Of a stretch of 5,920 nucleotides of DNA, positions 5,390-5,920 are shown piece by piece (position 1 is the first letter of the stretch; each line of letters opens with the position of its first letter). The DNA is from Spirochaetaceae bacterium (GTDB lineage Bacteria > Spirochaetota > Spirochaetia > Treponematales > Breznakiellaceae), in assembly GCA_031268255.1 (NCBI GenBank), contig JAIRXO010000189.1, forward strand, positions 1 through 5,920, written 5' to 3'. Made by a program: the position numbers and the translations under genes. Below the pieces are notes generated by a model that did not search any database, was not told the origin of the DNA, and was given only the letters and a program-made list of their open reading frames with translations.

Positions 5390-5517
5390 AGAAAGAACCA
5401 TTTTCCCATTAGTTTTTTGGGGAAAGTAGACAACACCGATAAAAGAATAGAAATTCATCACAAAGAACTCAAAAGGTATGAAGGTTTTGTCTCCTTCCTT
5501 CCGTATGGTCAGTATTT
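5390..5517. other. AT-rich spacer after radC, no gene seen
   Basis: I see no convincing gene here. A hairpin with arms TTTCCC (5402-5407) and GGGAAA (5420-5425) has its six-T run in the loop rather than after the stem, so a clear radC terminator is not visible. The base composition is distinctly more AT-rich than the genes to the left. Confidence 0.5.
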
Positions 5518-5569
5518 GTCCGTGGTTCTTCTTTAAGAATATCCAACCACAAAAATATTAACCACGGAC
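5518..5569. repeat. 10-bp perfect inverted repeat
   Basis: GTCCGTGGTT (5518-5527) and AACCACGGAC (5560-5569) are exact inverted copies separated by 32 bases. The right arm is also the first unit of a 9-bp array, so this repeat belongs to the larger element that extends to about 5795. Confidence 0.8.
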
Positions 5570-5587
5570 GACACAGACAGCACGGAC
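5561..5587 (-). repeat. 9-bp tandem array, minus orientation
   Basis: Three contiguous units read on the minus strand are GTCCGTGCT, GTCTGTGTC and GTCCGTGGT. They share the core GTCYGTG. Similar dispersed repeats based on words like ACCACGGAC and ACCGCAAAG are familiar from intergenic DNA of several unrelated bacteria; their function is not established. Confidence 0.7.
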
Positions 5588-5602
5588 AGCGAAGATTTTT
5601 TA

Positions 5603-5685
5603 ACCGCAAGGTCGAGCTATCCGTCTGCGGCGGACAGCCTAAGTCGAAAAAGTTTTGCTTTTTCTTCCTTCTTTAACTTTGCGGT
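5603..5685. repeat. Inverted repeat ACCGCAA / TTGCGGT with two inner hairpins
   Basis: Outer arms are ACCGCAA (5603-5609) and TTGCGGT (5679-5685), with flanking TTTA and TAAA extending the symmetry with one bulge. Inside are an imperfect hairpin GCTaTCCG / CGGAcAGC (5616-5638) and a perfect one GAAAAAG / CTTTTTC (5646-5652 with 5658-5664, loop TTTTG). The nesting suggests a foldable element rather than decayed coding sequence. Confidence 0.65.
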
Positions 5686-5694
5686 AAATTAGAA

Positions 5695-5795
5695 GTCCGT
5701 GCGGTTGGTGAGGTCAGTGGCTATTCTTCTTCTTGGCCGTGAGGTTGGTGGTAAAATTCCCTTCTTGTATCTGCGTGGTCAGTGTGGTGGTTCCG
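5695..5795 (+). repeat. 9-bp repeats, plus orientation
   Basis: Units with the same core as the minus-strand array now read on the plus strand: GTCCGTGCG, GTTGGTGAG and GTCAGTGGC (5695-5721); GGCCGTGAG and GTTGGTGGT (5735-5752); GTCAGTGTG and GTGGTTCCG (5778-5795). The groups are separated by T-rich stretches containing TTCTT words. Together with 5561-5587 they make a broad degenerate inverted arrangement. Confidence 0.6.
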
Positions 5796-5807
5796 AATTG
5801 AGGGGTA

Positions 5808-5828
5808 GGCGCAAACCGTGTTTGCGCC
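5808..5828. repeat. Perfect 9-bp hairpin GGCGCAAAC / GTTTGCGCC
   Basis: Arms at 5808-5816 and 5820-5828 with a 3-base loop CGT. It directly precedes the larger foldback at 5831-5889. It has no T-run after it on the plus strand. Confidence 0.8.
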
Positions 5829-5830
5829 GT

Positions 5831-5889
5831 AGGGGGGCGCGACGATGCTGCGGCGCTTACGCGCCGGCAGTGTGGAAATGCGCCCCCCC
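5831..5889. repeat. Large GC-rich foldback element
   Basis: Perfect 10-base outer arms AGGGGGGCGC (5831-5840) and GCGCCCCCCT (5880-5889) enclose an inner stem CTGCGGCGC with GCGCCGGCAG (5848-5856 with 5861-5870; one bulged G, loop TTAC). The two stems are joined by an asymmetric internal loop (7 and 9 bases). It could be a REP/MITE-like mobile repeat or a structured RNA. I see no coding sequence around it. Confidence 0.7.
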
Positions 5890-5920
5890 TTATAATGGTC
5901 CTTGCGGCTTTCTAAAAAAT

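Noticed and set aside
5478..5561. A 27-codon open frame after radC (MKVLSPSFRMV...)
   Set aside because: It runs through the inverted repeat, has poor ribosome-site spacing and no recognisable content.
5518..5795. CRISPR array
   Set aside because: The 9-bp units are contiguous, degenerate and switch orientation; there are no constant-length unique spacers and no cas genes.
5890..5895. TATAAT next to the right-hand foldback as a promoter
   Set aside because: No acceptable -35 box at 16-18 bp upstream and no gene start in the few bases left in the window.

Overview
The window looks like chromosomal DNA of a spirochaete, most likely a Treponema-like bacterium of medium-high GC such as the gut treponemes. 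That assignment is inference. It rests on a cyclic-di-GMP PilZ receptor with a long N-terminal domain coupled to a TPR protein, a small exported beta-barrel protein whose mature end begins DHP after an ideal signal peptide, and the general gene style. I see no phage, IS transposase, CRISPR array, tRNA or rRNA.

Left half (1-2614, all minus strand). Read in transcription order there is a calcineurin-like metallophosphoesterase (2614-1859), a PilZ-domain protein (1780-821) and a TPR protein (824 to beyond the left edge). The PilZ stop and the TPR start share the four bases GTGA, so these two are almost certainly translated together. A near-consensus promoter (TTGACC, 18 bp, TATAGT) ends six bases before the PilZ ATG, which implies a leaderless or nearly leaderless mRNA. 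Its spacer holds a run of six C.

Middle (2615-4651). A short AT-rich divergent region with a symmetric -10 box separates the phosphoesterase from a rightward gene of unknown function (2653-3237, 194 aa). That gene converges, across a GC-rich hairpin, on a small outer-membrane beta-barrel candidate (3796-3284). Upstream of the barrel gene, also on the minus strand, lies a lipoprotein with a glucosaminidase-type peptidoglycan hydrolase domain (4564-3908). A possible terminator and a separate promoter lie between the two, so they may be transcribed independently although both are envelope proteins.

Right part (4652-5920). A rightward radC-family gene (4652-5389) has an intact JAMM metal-binding motif. 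About 530 bases without a convincing gene follow, filled with nested inverted repeats: a 10-bp inverted repeat, arrays of a 9-bp motif (consensus GTCCGTGNN) pointing in opposite directions, several hairpins, and a large GC-rich foldback at 5831-5889. This is the least explained part of the window and looks like a dispersed intergenic repeat family.

The recognisable themes are c-di-GMP signalling (PilZ plus TPR), envelope construction (lipoprotein hydrolase, beta-barrel) and DNA-related housekeeping (RadC). No single operon ties them together.
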